Notes under the pieces: model-generated
The model's input: the letters and a program-made list of their open reading frames with translations, nothing else
What the model was told of the DNA's origin: nothing
Databases searched by the model: none
Shown: piece by piece, positions 18,978 to 50,856 of the stretch
How positions within the stretch are numbered: position 1 is the first letter of the stretch
How the letters are laid out: the number at the start of each line of letters is the position of its first letter
Made by a program: the position numbers and the translations under genes
Assembly: GCA_963693365.1 (NCBI GenBank)
Contig: CAVNZM010000007.1
Span: 10,230,001-10,294,000, forward strand
DNA: 64,000 nt
Reading direction: 5' to 3'
From: Amoebidium appalachense
Taxonomy: Eukaryota; Ichthyosporea

Positions 18978-21513
18978 AACCCGCCACCACTGGTTCGTGT
19001 TGCCGCTGGCTGTGAAATGCAATCACGACTGTCTAGCTGCCATCCTAACTTCCTATTTCCAATTTGCAGATCGCAGACCATCAGCAGCACTGACTAGACC
19101 CATGGGCATGGGCCTAAACCGAAGAAACAGCATGGGTATAAACCCCCTCTTCTAGTCCTAGCATGCACTTTTTGCCAGTGAAAAATGTCGGGAAATGGGA
19201 GAGGGCCAACAGTAACCCAGCATACACGTGTCGGGGTGGCAGAGAGAATGGGGATTAATAATGTATTTGGCCTATGTTCGTGAAGCAGGGGTTGCTTGCT
19301 CTTTCGATTGGGAGGGAGGGAGGATAGCCCGTTCACTATGTAGACGGTCGGTGCTTTGGGCTGCAGTGTGTGTTCTTGGCTGCATCACGGGACGGGTGTC
19401 ATACGGGATTAGGGCCAAGGACAGTATGGGACCATAAAGGATGGGCACGTTGGTAGTGGTGGTGGTGGTTTTCTTTGGGGGTGGATGGGGTGAGGTGGGG
19501 GGGGGGGAGGGGGGTGGTTGGGGGGGGGGAGTTTTTTTTGGGGGGGGCGAGGGGGGGGGGGAATGCACTATGCCACAGGGAGAAGTGGGTGTTTGGTGAG
19601 GCTGTGTTTTACTTGACTGAGTAGTTGTTCGGTGGGTCGGGTGCTGACCTGGTGCTGGGCACAGGGCTGGGCCCAGGGGGGCTGGGGGGAGCAGCAGCAG
19701 GCAAGAAGTACCTGCAGACTAAGAAGAGTGTCGTCATGCTGGGCCAGGAGGAGAGCATAGACCTGGCCAAGAAGAACGAGAAGAGGAAAAAGACAGGTGG
19801 GGGGGGGGGGGGGGGGGGGGGTCTGGAGGAGGGCGATGGGGTGTGGTTGGCTCCTATGTGGGAGGGTGGAGAGTTCGAGGGGATTGGGGGTTGGCTGGTG
19901 GGTTGTGGGTGTGCATGGTAGCTGGTGGGTAGGTGATATGTCGGTGTGGGTGGTAGCTGGGTCGGTAGGTGGGGTGCAAGTCTGGGTGGTTGGTGTGTGG
20001 GTGGGCATGTGGGGTGCATGGTGGGTATGTGGGGTGCATTGTGCACTTGGATTGTGCTGACATCTTGTTTTCAGAGGAGGAGCTGCTGCAGGAGGAGGAG
20101 GAACGCATCAAGAAGAGAGAGGAGAAGAAGAAGAGGGAGGCGGAGGAGAAGGTGTGTGCGCTGGGGGTGTGTGCAAACATGGGGGGCGAAGGTTGAGGTG
20201 AAGAGTGCACATACGGGGAAGGGGTGGGGTGGGGATGGAGGGGGGGAGGGAGGGGCCACACATGAGGAGAAGCCTTAGAAGTCTTTAAGTAAGGCGCACA
20301 TACGGGGGATGGGTGGGGGGAGGGGAGGGGGGGGGGGGAGCGGGGGGGTAAGGTGGGGGTTAGCTTACCCTTGGGACACAGGAGCGGCGGCGGATTGAGC
20401 GTGAGAGCCAGAAGGCAGCCAAGATGATGGAGCGGCGGCTGTCCAAGGGCGATGGCCTTGTGGCCGAGGAGGATAGGGAGGACGATGAGGACAGCAACGA
20501 TGAAGACCAGCAGCCGGCCCAGAACCAGCAGCCGGTGGCCCAGGCCCCGGCCCCGGCCATGTCTATGGATGCCCTGCTGCAACAGCCCCAGCCAGCCCAG
20601 GAGGACCCACAGCCCGTGCAACAGCAGCAACAGGCCCAGCCAGGCTTGGCTGCAAGCGGGGCACTGGGGGCGGCCAATGGGGCCACGCTACAGCTGCAGC
20701 AGCTGCAACGGCAGCAGGCACAACTGCAGCAGCTGCAGCAGCAGCAGCAGCTCAAGCAGCTGCAGGCGCAGCTGCAGCAGAGGGACGACCTTCTACTGGC
20801 GCAGCAGCAGGCCAGCATGCTGCAGCAGCAGCAGCAGCTACTGTTGCAGCAGCAGCAGCAGCAGCGCACCGAGCTGGCCCTGCAGCAGCAGCAGGACCTG
20901 CAGCGCCGCCAGCTGCTCCTCCAACATCAGCAGCAGCAGCAGCAGCAGCAGGCCCCCCCGGCCCAGCCCCAGCAGGTGCCGGCCTACCCCCACCGGCCCT
21001 CGGTGGGTGGTGCCTACGGCTGGCCCCAGCAGCAGGTGCCGGCACAGGCACCGGCCCCTCGTCCCGATGTGCCCAGGGCCCCAGAACCGGCCTGGCCCGG
21101 GTTCCCAGCGGGCTATGGGCCTGGGCCAGCGGGTGCGAGCTACGACAGCTACATGGGCCAGTACGGCCAGCCAGGCCACGCTGCTACCCCGGGTGTGGGA
21201 GCTGGCGGGGCCGGAGGGCTGGAGGGGCTGATCAAGAGCCTGGGGCTGCAGAAGCAGCAGCTGCAGGCAGCCCTGCAGGCCAACCCCATGGACCAGGCAC
21301 GGCTGGGCCAGCTCAGTGCCGTGGAGACGCAGCTGCGCGAGGCCATGTTCAAGTACCAGGCCATGCAGCGCCAGCCATACATGCAGATGCAGCAGCAGCA
21401 GTACCCGGCCACGGCACTGGCCCAGGCCCAGCACTCACAGACATTCTCCCTGACAAACAGGCTGACCCCACAGCTGCAGGAAGAGATCCAGCGCTACATC
21501 AACGGCGACAGAG

Positions 21514-21577
<64 letters not shown>

Positions 21578-21870
21578 GTGCGTGTGCGCATGTGGCAAGG
21601 TGGGTTTGTTGGTGCGGGCAGTGGGTGTGATGGGAGGTGTTTGAGATGGATGTTCATATGTACGTGTGCTTATGCCTGATATGCGCCTCTACAGAAAACC
21701 CAGCGGGGCCAGGGGGGCCACCCACACGGCAGATTGTGATGAACGAGGAGCTAGTGGAGGTGGAGAACACACCGTACCTGGAGCAGATCATCTTCGAGAT
21801 GAACTACGCCACACGCACATGGAAGCGCCTCAAGAGAAAGCGCCTGGCAAACACCCGCCAAGCAATATAG
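15097..21870 (+). CDS. NELFA: Negative elongation factor subunit A (NELF-A)
   Basis: Exons: 15097-15375, 17083-17197, 17829-17981, 18277-18390, 19070-19135, 19665-19796, 20075-20151, 20382-21513, 21695-21870. Phases agree and give 747 residues. NELF-A is the NELF subunit that binds RNA polymerase II and helps impose promoter-proximal pausing. Residues 1-130 match its helical N-terminus (TDEWLKGKLADPW, MSVASTDSDEWVRVMVW). Residues 145-180 match the HIYLNKSIMDEPLNPPTQHF region of the family. Residues 285-340 are a charged coiled coil (EEEERIKKREEKKKREAEEK). About 345-640 is rich in Gln, Pro and Ala, encoded by CAG/CTG-rich DNA. The C-terminus ends DRENPAGPGG...IIFEMNYATRTWKRLKRKR, aligning with the vertebrate ending VFEMNYATGQWTRFKKYKP. 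The ATG is the first in frame. The 17198 and 18391 donors (GTCC) are weak. The 19665 acceptor was chosen for phase; 19625 is an alternative site. Confidence 0.9.
15951..16112. repeat. Poly-C, then CnAn tract, in NELF-A intron 1
   Basis: A C homopolymer of about 49 bases (15951-15999) is followed at about 16070-16112 by about 17 C joined directly to about 26 A. A further C-rich stretch continues to about 16515. Confidence 0.93.
18401..18598. repeat. Two long poly-C tracts in NELF-A intron 4
   Basis: About 43 C followed by 9 T at 18401-18452, beginning ten bases after the donor at 18391. A second C run lies at about 18561-18598. Confidence 0.93.
18850..18975. repeat. Poly-C and (CA)n repeats in NELF-A intron 4
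   Basis: A C run at about 18850-18875 is followed by a CA array at about 18915-18975, upstream of the exon at 19070. Confidence 0.92.
21514..21574. repeat. (GT)n array directly on a 5' splice site
   Basis: The donor of the large NELF-A exon (GAG|GTTTGTG) is itself the start of a 55-bp GT array. Confidence 0.92.
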
Positions 21871-21958
21871 TGTGTTTGGCATTGTGTATGTGTGCTTGAT
21901 ATCGTCACGTATTTGCAGATTACTGGGCATACCACACAAACACGCACACACACACACC

Positions 21959-22050
<92 letters not shown>

Positions 22051-22337
22051 CTCACTAAGGCAAGTTTTAGGGGGATCATGTACACAGGTGATACCTCGTT
22101 AGGGTCAACGTGTGCACATGCACAAGCACTCCCCATGTGCTATTTATATATTTAGGCCCCAGAAACGGCACACGTGCACATGTGCTGTGCACGTGGCATG
22201 CATACAGCCCAGTAGTGTTTGGTGGGTCTTTAGGCCTGCCCTTGGCTGCAAGTAAAAACCATTCTCAATATATGCAACAGTATGTATTGGTGAACAGAGT
22301 GACAAAGCACACCTGGGTGGAAGTCCCCAGGCGGGCT

Positions 22338-22370
<33 letters not shown>

Positions 22371-23006
22371 GGGGGGGTGTGTGTGTGTGTGGGAGAGGGG
22401 GGGAGGGGGGTAGTGGGCGATCCGGTTTCATGCTACCGTATCATTCATACATGAAGACATGGCGGGCAAGCAGACACCTAGCCCCCTACAACGACAGACC
22501 TGTGCCACAAAACCGCAGCAATACGTACCATAACTAGTGACACTGACAGGCGTGTTGCATGCACGAGCACAAACATGGTCGGCTCTACTCACTATAGCTA
22601 GCACACTATGTATACGTAACAAGTATTTTGCTTAGCTATGATATCATTATGACTCCGTCAAACGTATATATACCAGACTTATCAATTTCATATGCATATG
22701 ATGTACACAGTGCACTTGGCCACCACAATGCCATACGCCATACAAACACCTGGCAGTATGCCCGTACACAAGGTCATGCACGTGGCCAACTAGGACTAAC
22801 ATTACTATTGGGGGCCTCAGATCAACTATATAGGCGCTGTGTGCACTGTTACTACATTAGGTTGCCCTGCACATACATGGGGCATGCAATCTAACACATC
22901 GCAGAACCGGGTTCAGCCCCGATTGCACGGGTTTGTCTACAACATATTAGCTCATAGGTGCTTGTGCCGTTACTCTGTGTCCACAACAGGCTACACCGTG
23001 CATGTG
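21871..23006. other. Convergent intergenic region between NELF-A and the hydrolase
   Basis: This holds the 3' flanks of two convergent genes. A CA array lies at about 21957-22048 and a G homopolymer at about 22340-22369. The rest is unique sequence with no supported gene. No canonical AATAAA was noticed for either gene. Confidence 0.65.
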
Positions 23007-23398
23007 CTACTGCTTTAGGTGTGCTGAGATGAAGTCAGCAGCCTCAGCCAGTGACTGCAGGGCCTCGGGCATCTTGATAGCTGGGCCACCAAACTGGAAC
23101 ACATGCTGCATGTGTGGCCACACCTTGACTGACACCGGTGCCCCCTGCAGTTACGATGCATTTAGCACTGTGAACCATCAATGGCCAACTTGTAGATGTA
23201 TTTGACTCCGGCATGCACAACACAATGTGCTGTTTGTTTTTGCACGTGGATGTGTGTACGTCATGTATCGGTGCTTGTAGACAGTGTCGCAGGCTGGCCA
23301 TGCTTGGTTGGCTGAATGTCAAGTTGTGAATGTGCATGTTGCTCACACTCCGTTGGGTGCAGGTCGGTGCACTCTGACGTGTGTGTGCGTGCGCCTGA

Positions 23399-23442
<44 letters not shown>

Positions 23443-23727
23443 AGGGGGGGGGGGGGGGAAGGGGGGGGGGAGGGTGGGGGGGAGCTACGTACAGCGTCTT
23501 TGCATTTCTGGCCAAAGCGGAGAGAGTCGTCCAGAAGAATCTCCTCCGTGCCCACGTGCACGAGGGTGGGGGGCAGCTGTGCCAGGGCAGAGGGGGAAGC
23601 ATAGAGGGGGGACACGAGGGGGGTGGTGAGGGGGCTGCCCCCGGCATACACCGTAGCTGCTGTCGGACACTTGTCTGCTGGCAGCAAGGCATCCCGCTTG
23701 GCATTGGTCTGCATCGTGGCTCCTGTG

Positions 23728-23767
<40 letters not shown>

Positions 23768-23811
23768 GGTGGGTGAGTGTGTGTGGGTGTGTGTGTGTTG
23801 TTGTTGTTCTT

Positions 23812-23844
<33 letters not shown>

Positions 23845-24213
23845 TTGTTGTTGTTCTTGGTATGTATGTGTGTGTGTGTGTGTGTGTGGGAGCCCCTCCT
23901 CCCCCTTCTTTTGGGGCGCGTGCCCCCCCGTCCCCCCTCCCCTCTCCCCCTCTCTCTCCTTCCGTCCATCCTTTGTTTAACATAATTCCTTTCCATCTAC
24001 AGGTGAGCTCAACATTTTCGACATGTTTGAAGTGTCCGTGCAGGCAGACAAGACGGGGGGGGGGGGGGGGGGGGAAGGGTGTGGGTGTGGGTATGTATGT
24101 CTCTGTGTGTGTGTGCGCGTGTGTGGGAGAGGGGGAGGAGGGGGGGGGGGGGGGGAGGGGGACTGTACGTCTATGTGTGTGCACGTTTTCGTGTTTGGGG
24201 CGTTTTTTTTTTT

Positions 24214-24261
<48 letters not shown>

Positions 24262-24415
24262 ATATCCATGCTTGGGAGTATCGTGTTCGTATGCCACGTG
24301 CATAGATTGGTGAGTGAGCAGACACTTGGATAGTTGACTGGGTGCTCGTGACTGTGTGTGACCACAGCCCCCCGTGTGCTTGTTTCCTATTACTGTGTGG
24401 ATGGGGGAGGGGGAA

Positions 24416-24469
<54 letters not shown>

Positions 24470-24899
24470 GGGGGGATGTGCATGCTCGATCTAGTCACAC
24501 GAGCACTAGCAGTAAATGGCTGGCAGGATGCATCCATGGAAGGTGGAAGAACAACCGGATGCGAAGGAACCCTGCAGAAACAGAGTGTGGGCTGGCTACA
24601 TATATCACCTTTGATTGGGTACAAACAGCATATTTAGTTGATTAATGGTGAAGTACTTGATTGCTGCAAACAAGTGCACCTGATAGGCTACTAATCATGC
24701 ACCTGGTTGGCTACAGATCACGCACCTGTATGTGCTAGGTCCAGCCACGGTGAAAAGCACACAGCAGCAGCCGGTCGGGGCAGGCCTGCTGTCTGGGCCG
24801 CAAGAAGACTGGCCACTGTTAGGTTGCCCCCTGATGAGTCCCCGGCAAAGGCTATCTGGAAAAAAGGTGTGTGTGTACATGTGTGTTTGAGGGGCGGGG

Positions 24900-24962
<63 letters not shown>

Positions 24963-25235
24963 TCAATAAGCACAATTGAGCTGCTTCACGATTTCTTGAT
25001 GTGAGTTGGAAAAAACCCCTCGTTATGATAAATGGGTCAACACGCAATAGCCACGACCCATTCCATGCCCATACCCGCCCCCCACCCAACGTGTGCACAT
25101 GTTGGCCAGAACAAGGTCTGTTTGCATACCCGCACAACCACATGTGCACACTTGGCCCCTTGGCGGACACCCACTGAACACACGTACAGCTCTCATCTCG
25201 TTTACACTCCTTGCAAAAATCCTCTCACCTCTCCC

Positions 25236-25266
<31 letters not shown>

Positions 25267-25504
25267 CACAGCCCCCTTTCCCCCACCCTTCATAGACAGG
25301 ATTTATCAGGAGCTCGGTGAGGCAGTATGTTGTCCAGATCAGCACATTTCTGTCTCTATCGCACCCCAAATCAAGAGGCACCAGCCTCTTGGTGCATTGA
25401 TATCGGACACGGCTCAATCTGAACCTCCAAAACTCCACATTCTGGCTTTTGTCCAGGATTTTTTCTTCTCTTTCTTTCTTTCTTTTTTTTTTTTGCGTGT
25501 GTAT

Positions 25505-25546
<42 letters not shown>

Positions 25547-25576
25547 GGGAGGTCCGCACTTGTAATTGTACTCGTA

Positions 25577-25633
<57 letters not shown>

Positions 25634-25869
25634 AAAAACCAAAAAAAAAAACCAAAAAAAAAAAAACAGTCCCAGTCCGTCCACCGTCCATCTGAGGGAC
25701 CGATACCGACTGAATTCCTTTATTAGGTCTTCTCTCTACCACTTTAAATCATCCACTGTGAGTACGAATCTATGCTATCCCTCTCCTGACTGTCTAACAG
25801 GCAATATTAACTAATTACACGTATATCAAAGCCTTGGGGGGTCCAGGGGTGAGGGGGAGAACGATGTGT

Positions 25870-25900
<31 letters not shown>

Positions 25901-27121
25901 GGGGGGGGGGAGAGGGGGGGGGGAGAGGGGGAGGGGGAGGGGGGTTGGATGGGGGGGGGGCTCTCTAACCTGTCTGGGATTGATCTTACGGTCGTGCAGC
26001 ATCCACTTGTATGCTCTCTGGGCATCCTCAATGGGGGCTGGAAACACGTGTTCGGGGGCAAGCCTACACCACGTGTCAGCATACCACAGCATGATCCAGA
26101 GCCAATCAGCATACACACTATGTGCATATACATATTGTATATGTGACTTGGCAAACGATGAAAAAATTACTGGACCAATCTGACCACCACACTACTTGTG
26201 TATTATGGCTACAACTTACAGCTACACACGGCACGCACAGACACACACAGGCACATGTGGAAGCACACACACACACATGGGGGAGAGGGGAGGGAGGGGG
26301 GGAGGACGGGGGATGGAGCCAAATACCTGTAGTCGATAGTGAGCACTGGCACACCCACGGAATTTGCCAAAATGCCAACCAGAGGGCGGTAGACCATGGG
26401 GTTCATCATGATATAAGCCCCCCCGTGAAGATACAGCACCATGCCCTCCCTCCTGGGCCCCGTCTTGGGATGCACTAGCTCGGCCGGTACCCCCCCCACA
26501 TGGAGCTGCCAGAGGGTGTACGGTCAGACATGAGTGTGTGCAGCAATATGTTGCACGTAGAAGGAGGGCAGAAAGGAGAAGGATTGTATTTCAAAGGGGA
26601 AGAAGTGAGGGCGCCGTGTGTATGATGGATAATACAATGTTGTTCTTTTAGTGGGTATAGGGCAGTTCACATACGAAAGCGGGAGGAAGGGGAGGGGGAG
26701 TGTGCAAAGGTGAGGTTGGGGTGAGTGTGTGTGTCCGTGGGGGAAGGTGGGACTCAGAATGTACCAGATGCACATTCGCAACGGACCACAAGTGCACGGT
26801 GCAAATTGGCAGAGCACAAACAAAGTAAAGGCCATCCCTCGGCGGGGGGGAGGGGGATAGGGATGAACAGTCCCCGAGTTTACAACCACTTTGAGCAAAG
26901 GGGGGAAGGGGGGAGGGGGGGGGGAGGGGGGATATTTTCAGCTGGGCATAAACGAAAGTAAACTGGTACCAGCTCTGCCTCGGGTATCGTCTTGTCCAGC
27001 TCAGTCACAATGGCCACCAGCCTGTTCACTCTTGTTCGTTGCTTGGCTATGTTCTCAGGGGTGATGCGGGACAGCTGCAGCTTGACCAGCTTGCACATGG
27101 CCTGTGCGAGAGAGAGAGAGA

Positions 27122-27197
<76 letters not shown>

Positions 27198-27617
27198 GAG
27201 AGAGGGAGGGAGAGAGAGAGAGAGGGAGAGAGAGGGGGGGGGAGGGAGAGAGGGGGGTGAGGGGGAGAGGGGGGAGGGGGGGAGAGAGAAGGGAGGGAGG
27301 GGGGGGGGGGGGAAGGGAGGGGGAGAGAGAGAGGGGGGGGGGGGGGGGAGAGAGATATTAGAGAGAGAGAGTGTGTGTGTGTGTGTGAGTGTGTGTGTGT
27401 GGACAGTGGGTGGGCTTGGTAACGGGCAAAAAGGTTGGTTGGTTGGGGGGGGAGGGGGGTGATGGAGAGGGGGACCAAGGAGCGTGAATGTGTGGCCAAG
27501 AAAAACAGTGTCATTCTCTACATGCGTGTAGCTTTCTTGGGTCATGCAACGTCTGGGTAAAAAACGCACCTTAAAGACCCTGGCCTGGTAAGAGGGCGCT
27601 AATTTCTGTGTAGGCAT
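23007..27617 (-). CDS. Alpha/beta hydrolase, hormone-sensitive-lipase (GDXG) family
   Basis: Exons on the minus strand: 27617-27570, 27101-26970, 26505-26327, 26063-25970, 24855-24726, 23722-23493, 23144-23007. They give 316 residues, normal for the family. Oxyanion motif HGGAY is at 87-91. [16 protein letters not shown] follows. The nucleophile motif GDSSGG is at 156-161 (Ser158). SPLYA and the acid segment [11 protein letters not shown] lie at about 251-261. The catalytic His is probably 285, in PHMQHVFQ. No signal peptide or membrane segment is seen, so a cytosolic esterase or lipase is likely; the substrate is unknown. The start at 27617 was chosen because it joins in frame to the conserved part through the AAG|GTGCGT donor. 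An ATG at 27792 in another frame runs into a stop. The exon at 23722 has a (CA)nCAG acceptor, and intron 1 is CT-rich on the sense strand. Confidence 0.88.
23401..23440. repeat. (GT)n microsatellite
   Basis: GT array in the last hydrolase intron. It is followed by G-rich sequence to about 23485, which is the C-rich tract just after the donor on the sense strand. Confidence 0.9.
24203..24961. repeat. Three TnGn compound tracts (CnAn on the minus strand)
   Basis: Poly-T joined to poly-G occurs at about 24203-24259, 24420-24475 and 24900-24961. The first two lie in the hydrolase intron 24725-23723 and the third in the intron 25969-24856. On the gene's sense strand all three read Cn then An. Confidence 0.93.
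25508..25668. repeat. Poly-G, then C45-A compound tract
   Basis: A G run at about 25508-25545 is followed at about 25578-25668 by a long C run passing into A-rich sequence broken by CC pairs. The two could pair as a large G/C hairpin around a spacer of about 30 bases. Confidence 0.92.
27108..27375. repeat. (GA)n and poly-G low-complexity block
   Basis: GA dinucleotides mixed with G runs. On the hydrolase sense strand this is a CT/C-rich tract ending four bases before the acceptor at 27102. It therefore serves as a very long polypyrimidine tract. Confidence 0.93.
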
Positions 27618-28437
27618 GACGACGCTGGGCCGTCGTAGTGACTTGTGTGGGCCTGTAAAGACGAGTTGTATCTCTGTAAAGAGTGGCGTAACCCAACAAT
27701 ATCAGGTCCTGCATGCACACACCAAGTTGGTTTAGTGGATATTTGACAAAAAACCTTGAGGCCGATGCCAGCTTATGATTTTTATTTGTCATGTATATAC
27801 ATCAGGGTGAAGATGGGAATGCGGACACCGGTCACAAGGCTACAACATCGTAGGGTGACTTGGGCAACAGGTAAAAAAGACAACATTGATGCCCAGGTCT
27901 AGGCGACCTCGTGAGTTTGTGTGCGCCACCGGTTGCGCGCCATTCACACATTCCTCAGGGTGCATTCTAAACCAATAGGAAAAGTGATCCAAGAATGCTT
28001 ATCGCCAGGCCAGGGTAGCCTGGCCCAAAATAGCCACGGGAGACTGAGAGGCAATCATGGGGCCCGCGGGACCGGACCGGCAGGGTCGGGCTAAGGGCTT
28101 TATAACAAGCAAAAATGTGTGTCTGAAATGGAAAAATGTTTTTGGTTTTTTTAATTTTTGGAGTGTTTTACTCTACAGTACTATGTGATCCAAACTGAAA
28201 ACTGAAAACCGCACCGAGTACCAGGCAAGCCAGTGCTGGTGCAATAATAAAGTGCGTTCCTGAACTATATATGGGTTTATGGCGCGGAAAGAAAGCCAAT
28301 CGCATAGCGACCGCCTAGAAATGCCAGTGCGCACTTTGTGCAACCGTTATCTTGCCGTTGCGTTTCCGGGCCCCTTCAGAGTGTTGTGGCAGTGTGGCAG
28401 AGTTGCCGGTGCTTTTTGGACCAAGCCCCCTCATATA

Positions 28438-28469
<32 letters not shown>

Positions 28470-28770
28470 ACACCTCTCTACGTGCTGTGTCGTACAACGC
28501 AATTCTGAAAAAAAGCTCTATCTAATGTGTCCTTCTTTTGCTTCTGAGGTTCTACGTTTTCCCCATATGAATTTTTATTGAAAAGCACGTGCAGACACCA
28601 CGTGTGTGCCCACCTGTAACTGCTTGGACTCACCAGCCGCACAGAGACACCCAAAGACGCCTTTCTTGACTGTGTTCCTCAATAGCTTCAACAAAAAGTT
28701 TCCCTACGGCAAATAGACCACACTAAAGCCCATCTATCAACCTACACTTCGGGTACACAGAGCCTTCGCC
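27618..28770. other. Divergent intergenic region
   Basis: Unique sequence between the minus-strand hydrolase and the plus-strand ORF at 28771. It contains a short GT array at 28440-28469 and a CCAAT at 28296-28300. No convincing TATA box could be assigned to either direction. It may hold promoters for both. Confidence 0.5.
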
Positions 28771-29145
28771 ATGCCTCCCCGCTCCGAGGCTATGAGCTTG
28801 GTACTACTCACCGGGCCCAAGCCTTCACCCACTGTTTCCGGTGGCTTGGATCACCACAGCCATCACCAACAGATAATCGTGCAACCACAAAGGGTTAGTC
28901 TTCATACCACGAAATGCACGGCAGATACACAGGCTCCCACCAGACCCAACAACGCCAGCCAGGTAGCGAGTTTTAGCAGCACCCAGCAGGCAGCGGTATG
29001 TGTGAAGGAGAAATCACGGCGCTTGATAGTGGACTGGGAGAACGACTGGGAGGTCTATGGGCGAGACATTGACTATTATGTTTTGGCGCCGTGTGGCCCG
29101 GCAAGTAGGACGTCGGAGGATTGGGCGCTGGAGTGGGAGCGCTGA
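28771..29145 (+). CDS. Hypothetical 124-residue protein
   Basis: Single open frame from ATG to TGA in repeat-free sequence. I do not recognise it. The N-terminal two-thirds are Ser/Thr/His/Gln-rich. The end is more distinctive, with RRLIVDWENDWEVYGRDIDYY and a Trp/Glu-rich tail ending EDWALEWER. There is no signal peptide or membrane segment. It could be a real small gene, one exon of a larger gene, or chance. In its favour are its length and the composition of the C-terminal part; no conserved motif supports it. Confidence 0.35.
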   Translation: MPPRSEAMSLVLLTGPKPSPTVSGGLDHHSHHQQIIVQPQRVSLHTTKCTADTQAPTRPNNASQVASFSSTQQAAVCVKEKSRRLIVDWENDWEVYGRDIDYYVLAPCGPASRTSEDWALEWER

Positions 29146-30414
29146 TCTCTAAATAGTTAGTTCGATAGTAGTTTATGAACTTTCCACCATATGGTAGTTT
29201 TTTGGACAACACTCGTGTGCTGCCAATTACGTTTATAACATCGAATGGCAGAAGTGAGATACGACTCAGTTTTCCGAGGTGTGTAATATCTGGAAAGTAC
29301 TATGTGTCAAAAGTCTGGAAGGTTGAACCCCCTAGGTGGGTCGGCGTGGCTGTTTATGTCTACATTTTCACGTAACTTTGTGCATAATGCAGATGGTATA
29401 GAACCCGTTTCTTCAAAAACTACGCACGAGATCTTGTCGGAATTGAGGGCATACGAAAGTTCATCTTTAATTTATATTTGCTTGACATCAGAGCTTGTGT
29501 TGTTAAATAGCTATTCCTCATGATATATATCCTTTCTTGAGAATGACACACAAGCCTTTGCCCTATCTGTATATTTGTGACGCAGAATGAGCCTAGCGGG
29601 TACCTGTAATAATGACGATGTTCCGTTCAGAGGTTATTTTATGGGGCGAGACAAAACTGCTGCTGGGTTATATGAGAATGAATTCGACATAAGGCTGATG
29701 GGTATAAAACACTGTACGTTTACAATAAAGGTCCTGCTTTAACAGTTAACAAGTGTGGCACAGAATCTTTGGGTTGTTTAACGACAAGTTAATGAGCAGC
29801 CTTTGGGCAGCTTGGAAATTTAAATAAAACATCCGAAATCATGGTGTGTGCGAACGCATTTTTGTGTCTCCTTTTCTTTTCAAATGCCACTACAGAAAAT
29901 CTATTTCCGCAGTGAGCTCAAATTATGACACATCATGGAAGCCATGTCATATTCGGGCTCACATGTTGCAAGCCTGTTAACCTGGCGTGGGGGCCATCAC
30001 AGCCAAGCCTCAAGGGCTAGCCAGGGTGCGCACTAATGTGTGGCTAAATACTGTTTTGTTCAATTTGCTCATGTTACCGAGCCAAGTATGAGCTGAATTC
30101 TTGCTTTTCATACGTGCATTTACTAACTAACTAAATAATTATATTTTCTCATCAATGCATGCATGAGTGTTGCTCCTACACGCACAATTGCGCACATAAT
30201 ACATAAGCTGTAGGCCGGGAATGCATGCGCCGGAATGGACCTATCCGTTATTATTAGTTATAAGGGGTACTTTTAACAGCTGTTGAGTATGCAACTCCAA
30301 TGCAGCACCAACATTCAGAAACAGCCCGTGGCATCATGCTGCCCCCCCCCCCCCCCCCCCCCGAACAATTATATATTCCTTGATTTACACACTTCATGCA
30401 AACATGTATGTGAC
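29146..30414. other. Intergenic region with no recognised gene
   Basis: Mostly unique, AT-richer sequence between the ORF at 28771 and the end of the FAM135-type gene. Possible AATAAA signals occur near 29725 and 29822. A C run lies at about 30343-30362. Confidence 0.55.

Positions 30415-50856
<20,442 letters not shown>

Noticed and set aside
24000-24060. Possible extra hydrolase exon on the minus strand
   Set aside because: No usable acceptor. The 24726 and 23722 exons join in phase and match the family without a gap.
27571-27792. ATG at 27792 as the hydrolase start
   Set aside because: That frame reaches a stop at the exon end and does not join in phase to the conserved exons. The ATG at 27617 does.
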